From: Arachis hypogaea
Lineage: Eukaryota > Streptophyta > Magnoliopsida > Fabales > Fabaceae
NCBI RefSeq assembly: GCF_003086295.3
Contig: NC_092044.1
Coordinates: 5,606,843 to 5,670,842 of the forward strand
Direction of reading: 5' to 3'
Length of the DNA: 64,000 nucleotides
The notes beneath the pieces are model-generated. The model was not told where the DNA came from. It worked only from the letters and a program-made list of their open reading frames with translations, and did no database searches. Position 1 is the first letter of the stretch, and each line of letters begins with the position of its first letter. Positions 11,247 through 23,252 of this stretch are shown here, one piece after another. The translations under genes and the position numbers were made by a program.

Positions 11247-11948
11247 CCAACCGCTAGGGGTGGAAACAGGCTAGGTCAGGCCAGATTTTGCTCTTAACAG
11301 GCTTGTCCTGTCATACAGTTGATTGGCCTAAGTCTGGCCTACAGCCTGTTATAGGCTCTTTATAAATTACTAGACCTGACCTGTTATTCAGCCTGGCCTG
11401 GCCTAAAGCCTGTTAAAAGGCCTAATAATTTTTTTTTTACAAAAATAAAAATATTATTTAAAAAATTATTTTTTAATAAAAATAATTATATGTAATATGT
11501 CATATATTTAATATTTATAAAAAATTTTAAACTTTTAACATATTTAAAATATACAAAAATATTTATAATAAAATATAATAAATTTAAAATATCTCATAAT
11601 TTTATTAATAATAAATAATTATTTATATATTTAATTATATTTTAACAGGCCCAGACAGGCCTGACAGGCCTATAAGGCTAATTAATAAGCATGGACCTAA
11701 CCTATTAATGTATTAAGGCTTTTAAAAGAGCCTGGACCTGTACCTATTTTATAACAGGTCAGGCTATAGGCTCCTGGAAGGCCGCCTGGCCTTTTTCCAC
11801 CCCTACCAACCGCCATGCCTTCCCGATGAGTGAGAAGGTCCCCCATCGCCCATTGCGCCACGCACAACCGTACCGCCCTACTGCTCTCCTGCGACGCGCA
11901 TTCTTGCCGTGGAAGAAGGCCGCCCGTCGTACAGCTGCACCACAACAA
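11030..11948 (-). other. GC-rich reading frame split by a hAT-type MITE
   Basis: Minus-strand open frames at 11814-11948 and 11030-11246 are in register once the 551-bp MITE and one copy of its 8-bp target duplication are ignored, giving about 120 codons. The composition (Gly/Arg-rich) differs from the AT-rich surroundings. I recognise no domain. It may be an old gene fragment, part of an unknown repeat, or a chance GC-rich open frame. Confidence 0.3.
11255..11805. mobile_element. hAT-type MITE with 8-bp TSD
   Basis: The termini are TAGGGGTGGAAA and TTTCCACCCCTA, perfect inverted repeats. Identical 8-bp direct repeats CCAACCGC flank them at 11247-11254 and 11806-11813, which is the hAT-superfamily target size. 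The interior holds many CAGGCCTG-like short repeats near both ends and an AT-rich middle. No transposase is present. Confidence 0.85.
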
Positions 11949-12649
11949 AAGCGACGTGTCTCTACTTCGTCCTTATTTTCGTTCACTCAAATAGTATTGA
12001 TCCAAATAAACATCCACATCTTAGTGAAAAAATCATTTGTATACATAGTAAAATGAACATGCTGCGGAATATGTGCATGCAAAGTCAAACAAATCAAGTA
12101 AAATATCAATAGATATCTAAATAAACATTTACTTTAGAATAAAAAGAACCATATGCATACACAATAAAATGAATATTCAACTTAGTTAATAAAAAACAAG
12201 TAATGAGACAACAATGCGAGAAACACCAAAATTACAATATAACACCTGTGGCAATGACATAGGATTGCAAGAGAATGATTGTGGTTAAAAAAAATTATGA
12301 TTAAATCTAATTAATTCAAAATTTAACTTTTAAAATTAAAATTAATTTCCTTTTTTCAACCTATTATTTTTGTTGTTAAAAAAAGATGTAATTCTCCTAT
12401 ACTTTCTCAATTTTTCAAATGTGTGTATAGGTGTATAATGTCCATAAATTTGGGATACCTAAAATTAAAAATGATCAAATCCATCTAAAAAAACAACACT
12501 TAAAACACATTATCTCTGAATACGAAAAAAAAAAAACAATTCTAATTTCCCACTCTGCATTCTCCAAAGAAAACACAACAGAACATTTAACTGGAACCTG
12601 GAAGCAGACTATGAGTTACTAAGCAGATAAGTGGGAAGTGAGTGGAACA
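11814..12649. other. Intergenic, upstream of reductase copy 2
   Basis: GC-rich until about 11960, then AT-rich. No coding region is supported apart from the split frame noted separately. The last 200 bases are the presumed promoter/5' UTR of the second reductase gene. Confidence 0.5.
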
Positions 12650-14182
12650 ATGACTTCAGAGCTTCCACCACTCTTGGTTATGGGCCCTCCAGCGTTGTAT
12701 AGCCTCTTCCAATCTCAAAACTCTAACAAATACCGTTTCCTTGATGCCTTCTCCTCTAATCTCCCACTCCTCCAATTCCTTCAAACCCAACAAATCCACC
12801 CTTCCTCCGTTCGCGCCATCCTCTGCAACCCTCTACAGCCGGTCACTGCTGACGTCATCCGCTCACTCCCCTCCCTCGGCATTGTTGTTACGGTCAGCGT
12901 CGGATCTGACCACATTGACATCCTCGAGTGCCTTCGCCGCTGCATCCACGTTGTCACTCTCGGGACACAGTTCACAGCCGACGTTGCTGACATAGCCGTC
13001 GCGTTGCTCATCGACGTCCACTTCAAGATCTCTGCCGGCGACCGCTTCGCTAGAAACTGGGGTCCATGTAAGCCCTTGGCTTCTCCTTCTGGATCAAAGG
13101 TAACTGTCAGTTGAGCGGTAGACTCGTGCATTTTTTGGAAGTTGATAATTAAGAATTTACAAAGAGTAATTTAGTACATGACAAAGCAAAATTTGAGTGG
13201 AGTATTGTTACCACTTACCAGAACTAATTATATAGCACACAAATGTCATTTGGACATGTTTAAATTTTAAATAATATAATAAGTAGCTAACTAACTAATC
13301 AACCTAGAAAAACAAAATTTCATGGGAATCTCTGCTGCTCTGATCATTTCAAGTATAGCAAGTTCTTAGTAAATTATGCCACACAACATCCTCATGTGTA
13401 GATAAAAGAAAAAGAAAATCATGTGGCAATGAAGTTCTGAAAATTCTTTTTTATTTTTTCATCCAAAATGTCAATGAAATTTAGATTATATGACCAGTGT
13501 GGCAAGATTTTTGGGGCTCTCTAAATAACATTATTCTTGTTCAGTATGTTTTTAGCAACTATTTGCATTTTGATGCAAAGTTGTTATCCTCCTCTTTTTT
13601 TTTACACTAAACTTGATAAATGTAATTTAGATGGATTGATGACTAGTTTTCAACTTTCAGCTAGGAGGCAAGAGAGTTGGGATTATTGGATTGGGAAGAA
13701 TTGGTGGGGAAGTTGCTAAAAGGCTAGAGGCCTTTGATTGCATAATCATGTACCATTCAAGGAACAAGAATCCATCAGTCTCATACACTTTCTACTCCAA
13801 CGTGGTTGATCTTGCCTCTAACAGTGATGTTCTTGTACTTTGTTGTCCATTAACTGAGCAGACAAAGTACATAGTCAACAAGGAAGTAATGTTAGCATTG
13901 GGGAAGGATGGCATTATTGTGAATGTTGGAAGAGGAGCTCTAATTGATGAAAAGGAATTGGTACAATGTTTGATGAAAGGGGAAATAAGAGGTGCTGGTT
14001 TGGATGTGTTTGAGAATGAGCCTAATGTTCCCGAGGAACTTTTTGCATTGGACAATGTTGTCCTTTCACCACATGCTGCTGCTTACACATTAGATTGTTT
14101 CATGGATGCATGTGAACATGTAGCAAAGAGTTTAGATGCCTTCTTCTCAAGTAAACCCCTTATTATTTCTCCAATAACATGA
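12650..14182 (+). CDS. HPR3: HPR3-like glyoxylate/hydroxypyruvate reductase, copy 2
   Basis: Exons are 12650-13099 and 13661-14182 with a 561-bp phase-0 GT-AG intron; the product is 323 residues. The start is the ATG at 12650, because the upstream in-frame GTG at 12638 is not a plausible plant start and the ATG aligns with copy 1. Rossmann motif at residues 160-165, catalytic Arg241, Glu270 and His288, as in D-2-hydroxyacid dehydrogenases. The C-terminus runs to the usual K-P-L ending lost in copy 1. Exon 2 differs from copy 1 at only about 6 of 164 residues, while exon 1 differs at about 39 of 150. This is the best-looking functional copy of the array. Confidence 0.92.
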
Positions 14183-14637
14183 AGAATTCAGGGCCATGTT
14201 TGCTTTTGTGGTTTTTGTAATTGAAATAAGGCCTTTCTTGGTTCAATGATGTCAACTGGTCAACGCTATTTGACCATGGTGATCATTTCCACTTATGTAC
14301 CCACCTTAGAATAGAGAGGATATAATTCGCTCTTACTTATGTAGTTTCATTATTGGATACTTGCTTAATAATGCCATGTAGTCGGCAACGGTTTAACCCC
14401 GTTTCAATAACAGGGGAAAAATTGCGAATGTGTTTAGGGAGTGGTTTGAACTTTGAAGGGCACACCAACTCTGTTTTAGGTGTTCAGTGTTTTGAAGGAA
14501 TGTTTTTTATTTTGTTTTTTAAGTTTTATATATATTATTTTGTGTTTGGTAAATAAAAAATAATTTAGTTATTATATGATGACATATGTTAAAATTATTA
14601 ATTAAGTAATTAGAAAATTTATTGTGCAAAATTTAGT
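14183..14637. other. Intergenic, 3' of reductase copy 2
   Basis: Presumed 3' UTR followed by AT-rich sequence. No gene or repeat recognised. Confidence 0.5.
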
Positions 14638-14954
14638 TTTATAATAGAGAAAATTCTACTTTTCTCTTCTACGAGATTTTAAAATGACACTCTCCTTCCC
14701 TTTTATTTTATAAATGTATATTTCCCTCATTTTTAACTTTTAAAAAACCTCATCTTTAATCTATTTTAAACTTTTTTGTATTAACTAACGTTAACTTTAT
14801 CCATTTTCTAAGAAAAAAAATTATTTTTTAAGAAAATACCCATTAGCAAAAATTTTATTTTTTACCATTAAATTTTGCTTACCAAAATATCCTATAATAA
14901 ATTATTCTTTTATTGATTAAATTCTATTTTTAAAAAAAATTTAATAATTATATT

Positions 14955-15303
14955 TTTTTTCTAAAATACTCTTCAATCATTTTTTAATTATTAAGTTATA
15001 ATTTTACCAAAATTTTTGTTAACAATTTTTTTATATTTTACTATTAATTTTTCGATATTTATATATATTATTTTAACATTAAATAAAAAATTTAGTAAGA
15101 TTATTTTTCAATATCAATATACATTAATTGTTATATATATTAACAGTGGTAAAATTTTTTTATTTAATGTTAAAATAATATATATTGATATCGAAAAATT
15201 AATAATAAATATAAAAATAATTGTTAACAAAAATTTGAGTAAAATCACAATTTAATAATTAAAAAATTATTGAAGGGTTGGTATTTTAGAAAAAAATAAT
15301 TTA
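14955..15303. repeat. Inner AT-rich palindrome
   Basis: The sequence from about 14955 is repeated in reverse complement up to about 15300, with the axis near 15125. It lies inside the outer foldback and directly left of the nested element. It may be the original centre of the outer element or a third insertion; no TSD could be defined. Confidence 0.5.
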
Positions 15304-16265
15304 GAGTAAAGTATCGTTTTTGTCCCGAATGTTAGGGGTAAGTCTCAAAGTTGTCTCTAATGTTTCAATTGTCCTATTTAAATCCCTGTCATGGGGGGTT
15401 CGGCTATATTTTTATGTTGGTTGCCGAAGACCTAACACACCTCCTCTTTTATCCGGGTTTGGGACCGGCTATGTACCGCAAGTGTAACATAGGCGGAGTT
15501 GTCCTATTTAAATCCCTAACATTTCAAAATTGACTCAACGTTGTCCTGTCGTTAGGGATCCGTTAACAGAATTGACGGACAAAATTGAGACGATTTTGAA
15601 ATGTTAGGGACTTAAATAGGACGAAAACATTTAGGTCAAAAACGATTCATAAAAATAAATGTTAATTTAATTTTATCTTTCGATAATATCAATTTTTTAC
15701 TGTACAACTAAGTAATTACACTTAATTACATTATTTTTATTTTAAATAAATTTATTTTTTTATAATTTTAAAGAATTTTGATGCATTAGAGAGACAAAAA
15801 GGTATAATTTATATTTTATTATATATATATATATATATATTTTCTGCACGTTTATATACTAGTCATTTTACAAACATTTCATGATAACTAAAAATCTTTA
15901 AGAGTAAAATTATAAAAAAATAAATTATTTAGAATGAAAATAATATGATTAAGTGTAATTTACTTACATGTGATTAAAAAATAATTGAATACTATGTATA
16001 GTAAAAAATTGATATTATTGAAAGATAAAATTAAATTTAATTTCTATGTATCGTTTTTGTCCCCAACATTTTTGTCCTATTTAAGTCCCTAACGTTTTAA
16101 AATCGTCTCAATTTTGTCCCACCGTCAATTCTGTTAATGGATCCCTAACTTCAGAACAACATTAAGTCAATTTTGAAATGTTAGGGACTTAAATAGAACG
16201 ATTGAAACGTTAAGGACAACTTTAAAACTTACCCTAAACATTGGGATAAAAATGATACTTTACTC
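15304..16265. mobile_element. Nested Mutator-like foldback, GAGTAAAGTAT family
   Basis: The termini are GAGTAAAGTATC and GATACTTTACTC, perfect inverted repeats, followed inward by longer imperfect arms rich in TTTGTCC and CCTAAC motifs. The 9-bp target duplication AATAATTTA is exact at 15295-15303 and 16266-16274. A related element with the same termini lies at 39110-39640. Confidence 0.82.
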
Positions 16266-16626
16266 AATAATTTAATTATTAATTTTTTTGAAAATATTTT
16301 AGTAAAAATACAATTTAATCAATCAAAGAATAATTTATTAAAGGGTATTTTAGTAAACAAAATTTAATGATAAAAAATAAAATTCTTGTTAATAGGTATT
16401 TTTTTAAAAAATAATTTATTTTTTTTAAAAAGTGGATAAAGTTAATATTAGTTAACAAAAAAAATTAAAAATAGATTAAAGAGGAAGTTTTTTAAAAATT
16501 AGAAGGAAGAGAATGTTCATTTATAAAATAAAGAAGAAGAAAGTATTATTTTAGCATCTCGAAAAGAATGAGAGTTGAATTTTTTTTCTTTATAATATAA
16601 TTGGTGTACATATATTAAAATAAAAT

Positions 16627-17157
16627 TGTTCATACCCTGACCCAACGATAAAGGCCCAGGTCCAAATAAAAGGCCTAATCTAAAGGATTAGAGCCTAGCT
16701 AAGTGCCGACCCTCACAGAAGAAGTCGGTATCAACCACGACTTGGTCTGAAGAAGTCGGATGTGAGATTAGCTGGCAGATAAACACTTATTCAAATGAGT
16801 AACCGCCCCTAAAATCTCTCTAACCGCTTCATAAAGCCATATCTTAACCTCCCCAAGATAATGGGGACGGTTAATATCCTAAAGATACGGCACTACACCA
16901 ACGGTAGTTATTGGCTCACCACTATAAGTACATTGACACCCCTCAGGTATCTTTAAACCCAATACTCTCTAGACCTGCTCACACTCTTGCTAACTTAGGC
17001 ATCGGAGTGTCTTTGTAGGTACCACCCCCCATTCACTCGCGAGCACAAGTCGGACGGAGCCTCCCGAGTTGCAGATCCATCCGGAGCCCTCCTCCTTCAT
17101 ACACTTGGGCCACCAAACGCCATCCATCCTATTAGTCTCCGGTTACCCACCGTAACA
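16627..17157 (+). repeat. 5' LTR of gypsy copy 1
   Basis: Begins TGTTCATACC and ends CACCGTAACA (TG...CA). A TATA-like CTATAAG at 16922-16928 is a plausible promoter. Several AAGTCGG repeats occur in its first half. Confidence 0.95.
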
Positions 17158-17158
17158 T

Positions 17159-17176
17159 TGGCGCCGTTGCCGGGGA
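17159..17176 (+). other. Primer-binding site, gypsy copy 1
   Basis: TGGCGCCGTTGCCGGGGA starts two bases after the 5' LTR. This form, complementary to the 3' end of a tRNA-Asp-type primer, is usual for plant Athila/Tat-clade elements. Confidence 0.75.
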
Positions 17177-17195
17177 CCCGAGAGATCATCCATTA

Positions 17196-20100
17196 ATGGC
17201 GGACAGATCCCATGAAGAAGGACATGTGGAAACAGATTCTGAACAAGAGAATCTAGACATGGGTAATGACAACGAAGACCTGGCCCTACACCAGGAAGAT
17301 AACAATCAACACAGAGAGGGTACCTCTGGAATGAAGAACCCGAAGGTAAATTTCTCTGACGGGCGCGAATCAGAAAAAGGCGGACCATCCCACGTAGCTG
17401 AATTAATGGGATTAGTCCACAGCCGCCTGGAACAATTGGAGCAGGAGCGGGAGAAACAAAGGGAAACTGAAAGGTACCTTAAAGAGGAGATGGAACGGCG
17501 AAAAGAGTTAGAAAGAAAACTCTTACAGCTAGAATCCTCCCTCAAGAGTCACAACTCCCGCGAAGAACAAGAAGACCAACTTTTGGGCGGAGAAGATCCT
17601 TTCAGCAAGGACATAATGAGGGCAAAAGTTCCAAGGAACTTCAAAAGCCCTGATATGGACCTCTATGATGGAACCACGGATCCAAAGCATCATCTAAGCA
17701 ACTTCAAAAGTCGGATGTATCTGGCTGATGCCTCCGACGCTACGAGATGCAAAGCTTTCCCGACCACTTTGTCAAAAGCAGCGATGAAGTGGTTCGATAG
17801 CCTCCCCCCGAGATCAATCACTAGCTTTGAAGACCTCTCAAGGAAGTTTTTTATGAGGTTCTCAATTCAGAAAGATAAGGTAAAACATGCACCGAGCCTC
17901 CTGGGAATAAAACAGGAGGTCGGAGAACCTCTGCGAGCCTATATGGAAAGGTTCAACAAAGCATGTTTAGAGATCCAGGACTTGCGCACAGAGGCAGTCA
18001 TAATGGGGTTAGTCAATGGACTTAGAGAAGGTCCCTTCTCACAGTCCATATCTAAAAGACACCCCGTTTCTCTAAGTGATGTACAAGAAAGGGCTGAAAA
18101 GTACATCAATATGGAAGAGAATGCAAAATTAAGGGACCTGAGTTGGCGACCTGGACCCCCTCCTTCATCTAAGGAGAAGGAAAGGGAAGTCAAGAGAAAG
18201 GAAGAACTCGGTCTCGAGAGACCCAGGAAGTATCACTCTTATACTCCTCTAAAAACTTCTATAGTGGATGTATACAGAGAGATTTGCCACACTGAAAGGC
18301 TGCCACCCCCTAGACCTATTAAAAATAAAAAAGGGGGAAGCCGCAGCGATTATTGCGAGTACCATAAAATATATGGTCACTCCACTAATGACTGTTATGA
18401 CCTTAAGAATGTGATAGAAAAGCTGGCCAGAGAAGGTCGGCTTGATAGATATCTTATGGAAAGGTCTGACAGTCACGGAAAGAGAAAGCGAGATGATATG
18501 GATAGAAGAGATCCACCACCACAAACCCCAGAGAGACATATCCATATGATCTCGGGAGGATTTGCAGGAGGTGGAATCACCAAATCTTCTCGCAAAAGAC
18601 ATCTCAAAAGAGTATACCAGGTCGGAGAGGAGTCACCCGACCTCCCCACTATCTCGTTCACAAAAGAAGATGGGCAAGAGATAATCCCCGGGCACGATGA
18701 TCCCGTGGTGATAACTATGATCCTAGCCAACGCCCATCTCCACAGAACCCTAGTAGACCAAGGAAGCTCGGCGGACATCCTCTTCAAGTCCGCCTTCGAC
18801 AAGCTAGGGTTAGATGAAAAAGAGTTGAGAGCCTACCCCGACACCCTATATGGACTAGGGGATACGCCGATAAAACCACTGGGATTCTTGCCCCTTCACA
18901 CCACTTTTGGAAGAGGGGAAAAATCAAGGACTCTAAGCATAGACTTCATAGTCATCGATGAAGGGTCAGCCTACAATGCCTTAATTGGCAGGACTACCCT
19001 TAATTGCCTTGGAGCAGTGGTATCCACTCCCCACCTTTGCATGAAATTCCCGACTCCAGGAGGAATAGCAACGGTGAGGGGAGATCAAAAATTGGCGAGA
19101 AAGTGCTACAACGAAAGCCTAAATCTGAGAGGAAAGGGCAAAGAAGTCCACACCATAGAGCTAGGCGGCACAAGGACCAGAGAAGAGCTACGACCCCAAC
19201 CGGGAGGAAAAACCGAGGAGATACAAGTCGGTGAGGAGGAAGGAAAAAACACTTACATAGGAGCCAACCTAGGGGAAACCCTAAAACAAAGGTTGGGTGA
19301 ACTCCTAAGAACTAATTCTGACCTCTTCGCATGGAAGGCTTCCGACATGCCCGGGATCGATCCCGAACTCATGTCCCACAGACTCTCGGTTTACCTAGGG
19401 TCCCGACCTGTACAACAAAGAAGACGCAAGCTCGGCCCGGAACGAGCCCTAATAGTAGAAGAGCAAGTACAGGCGCTCCTGGAAGCCGGCTTTATTAGAG
19501 AGGTCAAATACCCAACATGGCTAGCCAATGTAGTGCTAGTCAAAAAACAGAATGGTAAATGGAGAATGTGTGTCGACTATACCGACTTGAATAAGGCATG
19601 TCCTAAGGACCCTTATCCCCTACCGAGTATTGATACCCTGGTGGACTCCAGCTCGGGGTACCAATACTTACCGTTCATGGACGCCTACTCGGGATATAAC
19701 CAAATCCCGATGTATGAGCCCGACCAGGAGAAAACATCTTTTATCACACCAAGAGCAAACTATTGCTATGTGGTCATGCTATTCGGATTAAAGAATGCAG
19801 GAGCCACATACCAAAGGTTGATGAATAAAGTGTTTTCCCCCCACCTAGGGAGCTTGATGGAAGTATATGTCGACGACATGCTAGTAAAAACCAAAGAGGA
19901 AGTCGACCTCTTAACCGACCTCTCACAAGTCTTTGACACCATAAGGTCGCATGGGATGAGACTAAATCCCGCAAAATGCGCCTTCGCAGTCGAAGCAGGG
20001 AAATTTCTAGGATTCATGCTAACACAAAGGGGGATTGAGGCCAATCCCGATAAATGCAGAGCCATCCTAGAAATGAAAAGTCCGACTTGTTTGAGAGAGG

Positions 20101-22412
20101 TCCAGCAGCTCAATGGCCGACTTGCAGCCCTCTCCAGATTTTTGGCAGGATCGGCATTAAAATCCCTTCCACTATTTTCCTTATTAAGGAAGGGATGCTA
20201 ATTCGAATGGACTCCGGAATGCGAGGAGGCATTCCAAGAGTTCAAAAAATTCTTAAGCCAACCTCCTATCTTAACCCGACCAATGCCGGGAAAAGACCTC
20301 GTCCTATACCTATCCGTAGCAAACAGGGCTGTCTCATCGGCCCTGATAAGAGAAGACGAGGTCGGACAACACCCGGTCTTTTTCATCAGTAAGGTCCTAC
20401 AAGGCCCTGAACTAAGGTACCACAAACTAAAAAAGTTTGCCTACTCCTTAGTAATAGCCTCACGAAGGCTACGACCTTACTTTCAAGCTCACACAATAAG
20501 GGTCCGCACGAACCAGCCTATGAAGCAAATCCTCCAAAAGACGGATGTTGCAGGCAGAATGGTTCAATGGGCAATAGAGCTCTCCGAGTTCGATCTGACA
20601 TATGAAACTCGGACAGCCATTAAAGCCCAATGCCTCGCCGACTTTGTGGCAGAATACGCAGGAGATCAAGAGGAAAAGCCGACTACATGGGAACTCTATG
20701 TTGACGGATCCTCCAACAAAACAGGGAGCGGCGCAGGTATAATATTGGTAGATGAAAGAGGAACCCAGCTAGAGGTCTCCTTAAAATTTGAATTTCTGGC
20801 TTCAAACAATCAGGCAGAATATGAAGCCTTGATCACCGGATTAAAGTTAGCAGAAGAAGTTGGTGCTACAAAGGTGATGATTTACAGCGACTCACAAGTG
20901 GTGACCTCCCAAATAAGCGGAGAATATCAGGCAAAGGACCCTAATATGAAGAGGTACTTGGAAAAAACCTTGGAGCACCTCGGGCGCTTTGCAGAAACCG
21001 AGGTTAAACACATAACTCGGGATCTAAATAGCAGAGCGGATGCCCTATCCAAGTTAGCAAGCACCAAACCAGGAGGAAACAACAGAAGCCTGATCCAAGA
21101 AACCCTCCAAGAGCCCTCGGTATCAAAAGCAGAAGATAAACAAGAGGTGCTTGAGGTAGTCGGTTTAAACCTCGGATGGATGAATCCCTTAGTCGAATAC
21201 CTGAAATTCGACATCCTCCCTAAGGAGGAGAAAGAAGCTAAAAAGATCCGAAGGGAAGCACAACATTATACTTTGGTGAGAAATGTCCTTTACAGAAGAG
21301 GGATATCAACGCCATTGCTAAAGTGCGTATCGACCTCAAGAACCACCGAGGTGTTGGAGGAAGTACATAGTGGGATCTTCGGAAACCATCTCGAAGCAAG
21401 GTCGCTGGCCAGAAAAGTGATCCGAGCAGGATTCTATTGGCCGACCTTGCAGAGAGATGCCACAGACTTTGTGAAAAAATGCCAACCATGTCAGATACAT
21501 GCAAATTTCCACGTAGCTCCACCAGAAGAGCTTATCAGTATTACTTCTCCATGGCCTTTTGCAAAATGGGGAATGGATTTGTTAGGTCCTTTTCCCCAAG
21601 CGCCAGGACAAGTCAAATACTTGATCGTGGGAATAGATTACTTCACAAAGTGGATAGAAGCCGAACCATTAGCCACTATCACCGCTCAAAGAAGTCGCAG
21701 ATTTCTCTACAAAAACATCATCACAAGGTATGGAATACCTTATTCCATCACTACAGACAATGGAACCCAATATACCGATGCCACCTTCAGAGGTCTAGTA
21801 GCCAGTCTGAAAATCAAGCACCAATTTACCTCGGTGGAACACCCACAAGCCAATAGGCAAGCCGAGGCAGCTAACAAGGTCATACTGGCAGGACTAAAGA
21901 AGAGACTACAGGAAGTAAAGGGAGCTTGGGCTGAAGAGCTCCCTCAAGTGCTATGGGCTTATAGGACAACTCCCCAATCCGCCACAGGAGAAACACCCTT
22001 CAGATTAGTCTATGGCGTAGAAGCCATGATTCCAATAGAAATCAATGAGCAAAGCCCAAGGGTAATTCTCCATGATGAGGTCGGAAACATACAAGGGCAC
22101 AAAGAGGAGCTCGACTTGCTCCCCGAAGTCCGAGAAGATGCCCAAATAAAAGAAGCGGCATTGAAACAAAGGATGACTGCCAGGTACAACAAGAAAGTCA
22201 TTCGAAGAACATTTGCCCTAGACGACTTGGTCTTAATCAGAAACGACATTGGAGTCAACAAATCAGGAGAAGGAAAGCTTGCCGCAAATTGGAAGGGGCC
22301 ATACAAAATCAAGGAAGTGTTAGGGAAAGGTTATTATAAAGTAACCGACCTGAATGGCACTGAGCTACCAAGGTCGTGGCATGCTTGTAATATGAAAAGG
22401 TACTACAGTTAA
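17196..22412 (+). pseudogene. Gypsy gag-pol polyprotein, one in-frame stop
   Basis: A single frame of 1,739 codons interrupted once, by TAA at 20199-20201, between RT and RNase H. Domains in order: coiled N-terminus; retrotransposon gag (about residues 150-310); a Cys/His cluster Y-C-E-Y-H near 385; aspartic protease around Asp521 (D-Q-G-S-S-A-D-I); RT with Y-V-D-D (Asp893/894); a degenerate first RNase H; a second plant-type RNase H starting D-G-S-S near 1170; integrase with the H/C zinc motif and the D, D, E catalytic residues near 1460, 1520 and 1556. The extra RNase H is a hallmark of the Tat lineage. Next to the integrase Glu a Gly seen in copy 2 is Arg here. Confidence 0.92.
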
Positions 22413-23252
22413 AAGCGAACTCTACTCCCTGATGTACTCTTTTCCCAACTTCATGATTTTTTTCCAAAAAAGGGTTTTTTCTGGAGATGGGTTTTTAACG
22501 AGGCATCATAGCAGAGACTAAGGGAAAATAGGCTATCAAAACCCTTAGTAGCAAAAAGGTACCTTCCCAATTAATAAAGATCTTTTTCATTTACGATATC
22601 TCTTACAATATCCTTCTTCATTTTTCTAAGTCTTCTACGAAACGCGCCGACTTAAGCTCGACAAAACGTGAAAATCCCATGAACCGACCTAGATAGTCGT
22701 CAGGATAAAACGACGAGGTACAAGTCGGCGTAAAGAGGTTATATGAGTTGATCGTAAAAACTCGGGAATGATCCGACTCTTAAGTCGAAACGAGAACCCG
22801 AGTAAAACGAACTCGGAAGTACTCCGAGTAGAAGAAAAACGCATCGCAAAAATAACCTAAGTCACAAGAACTCACTAAAGCGAAGTTGAGTATAAAGGAT
22901 AACGAAAAGAGATTGGAAAACCTAGGATTGAAGGCTGCGTAAAGCCCTCAAGTTAAAAGGCTCGAAAAAACAAGTCAAGCCAAAGAAAAGGTTTTCAGAA
23001 GAAAGATCAAAAGGATTTTTGAAATGTCAAAAACAGAAAAGCATACACGCATAAGGTAACTTAAACCCTTATCCAAAAAAGGGCGTCCACTTTCTCAAAA
23101 ACCCTTATCCAAAAAAGGGCACTTATCAAAATATTTTGTTTACGGCCTTAAAAGGCCAAAAAAGGATTGTTAGAGTTACACAAAATAAATAAAAGTTTAA
23201 AAAAGGGGGGACTCACAGGCCGAGTCCCCATATAGCCATGAAAAAATAAAAG
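22413..23252. other. Gypsy spacer between pol and antisense gene
   Basis: Non-coding internal sequence between two convergent reading frames. It has short direct repeats, for example CCTTATCCAAAAAAGGGC near 23067 and 23104. The corresponding spacer in copy 2 (45906-46745) is the same length and closely similar. Confidence 0.6.

Larger units (their letters stand above)
14647..16588. mobile_element. Mutator-like foldback element, outer, 9-bp TSD
   Basis: The arms at 14647-~14960 (starting GAGAAAATTC) and 16275-16588 (ending GAATTTTTTTTC) are imperfect inverted repeats of each other. Identical 9-bp repeats TTTATAATA lie at 14638-14646 and 16589-16597, supporting Mutator-type transposition. The centre has been invaded by another element of the same mechanistic type (15304-16265) and holds a further palindrome. 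No transposase is present. Confidence 0.75.

Noticed and set aside
12638..12649. GTG start four codons upstream in reductase copy 2 (and likewise 26310 in copy 3)
   Set aside because: Plant nuclear genes start at ATG. The ATGs at 12650 and 26328 fit the alignment with copy 1.
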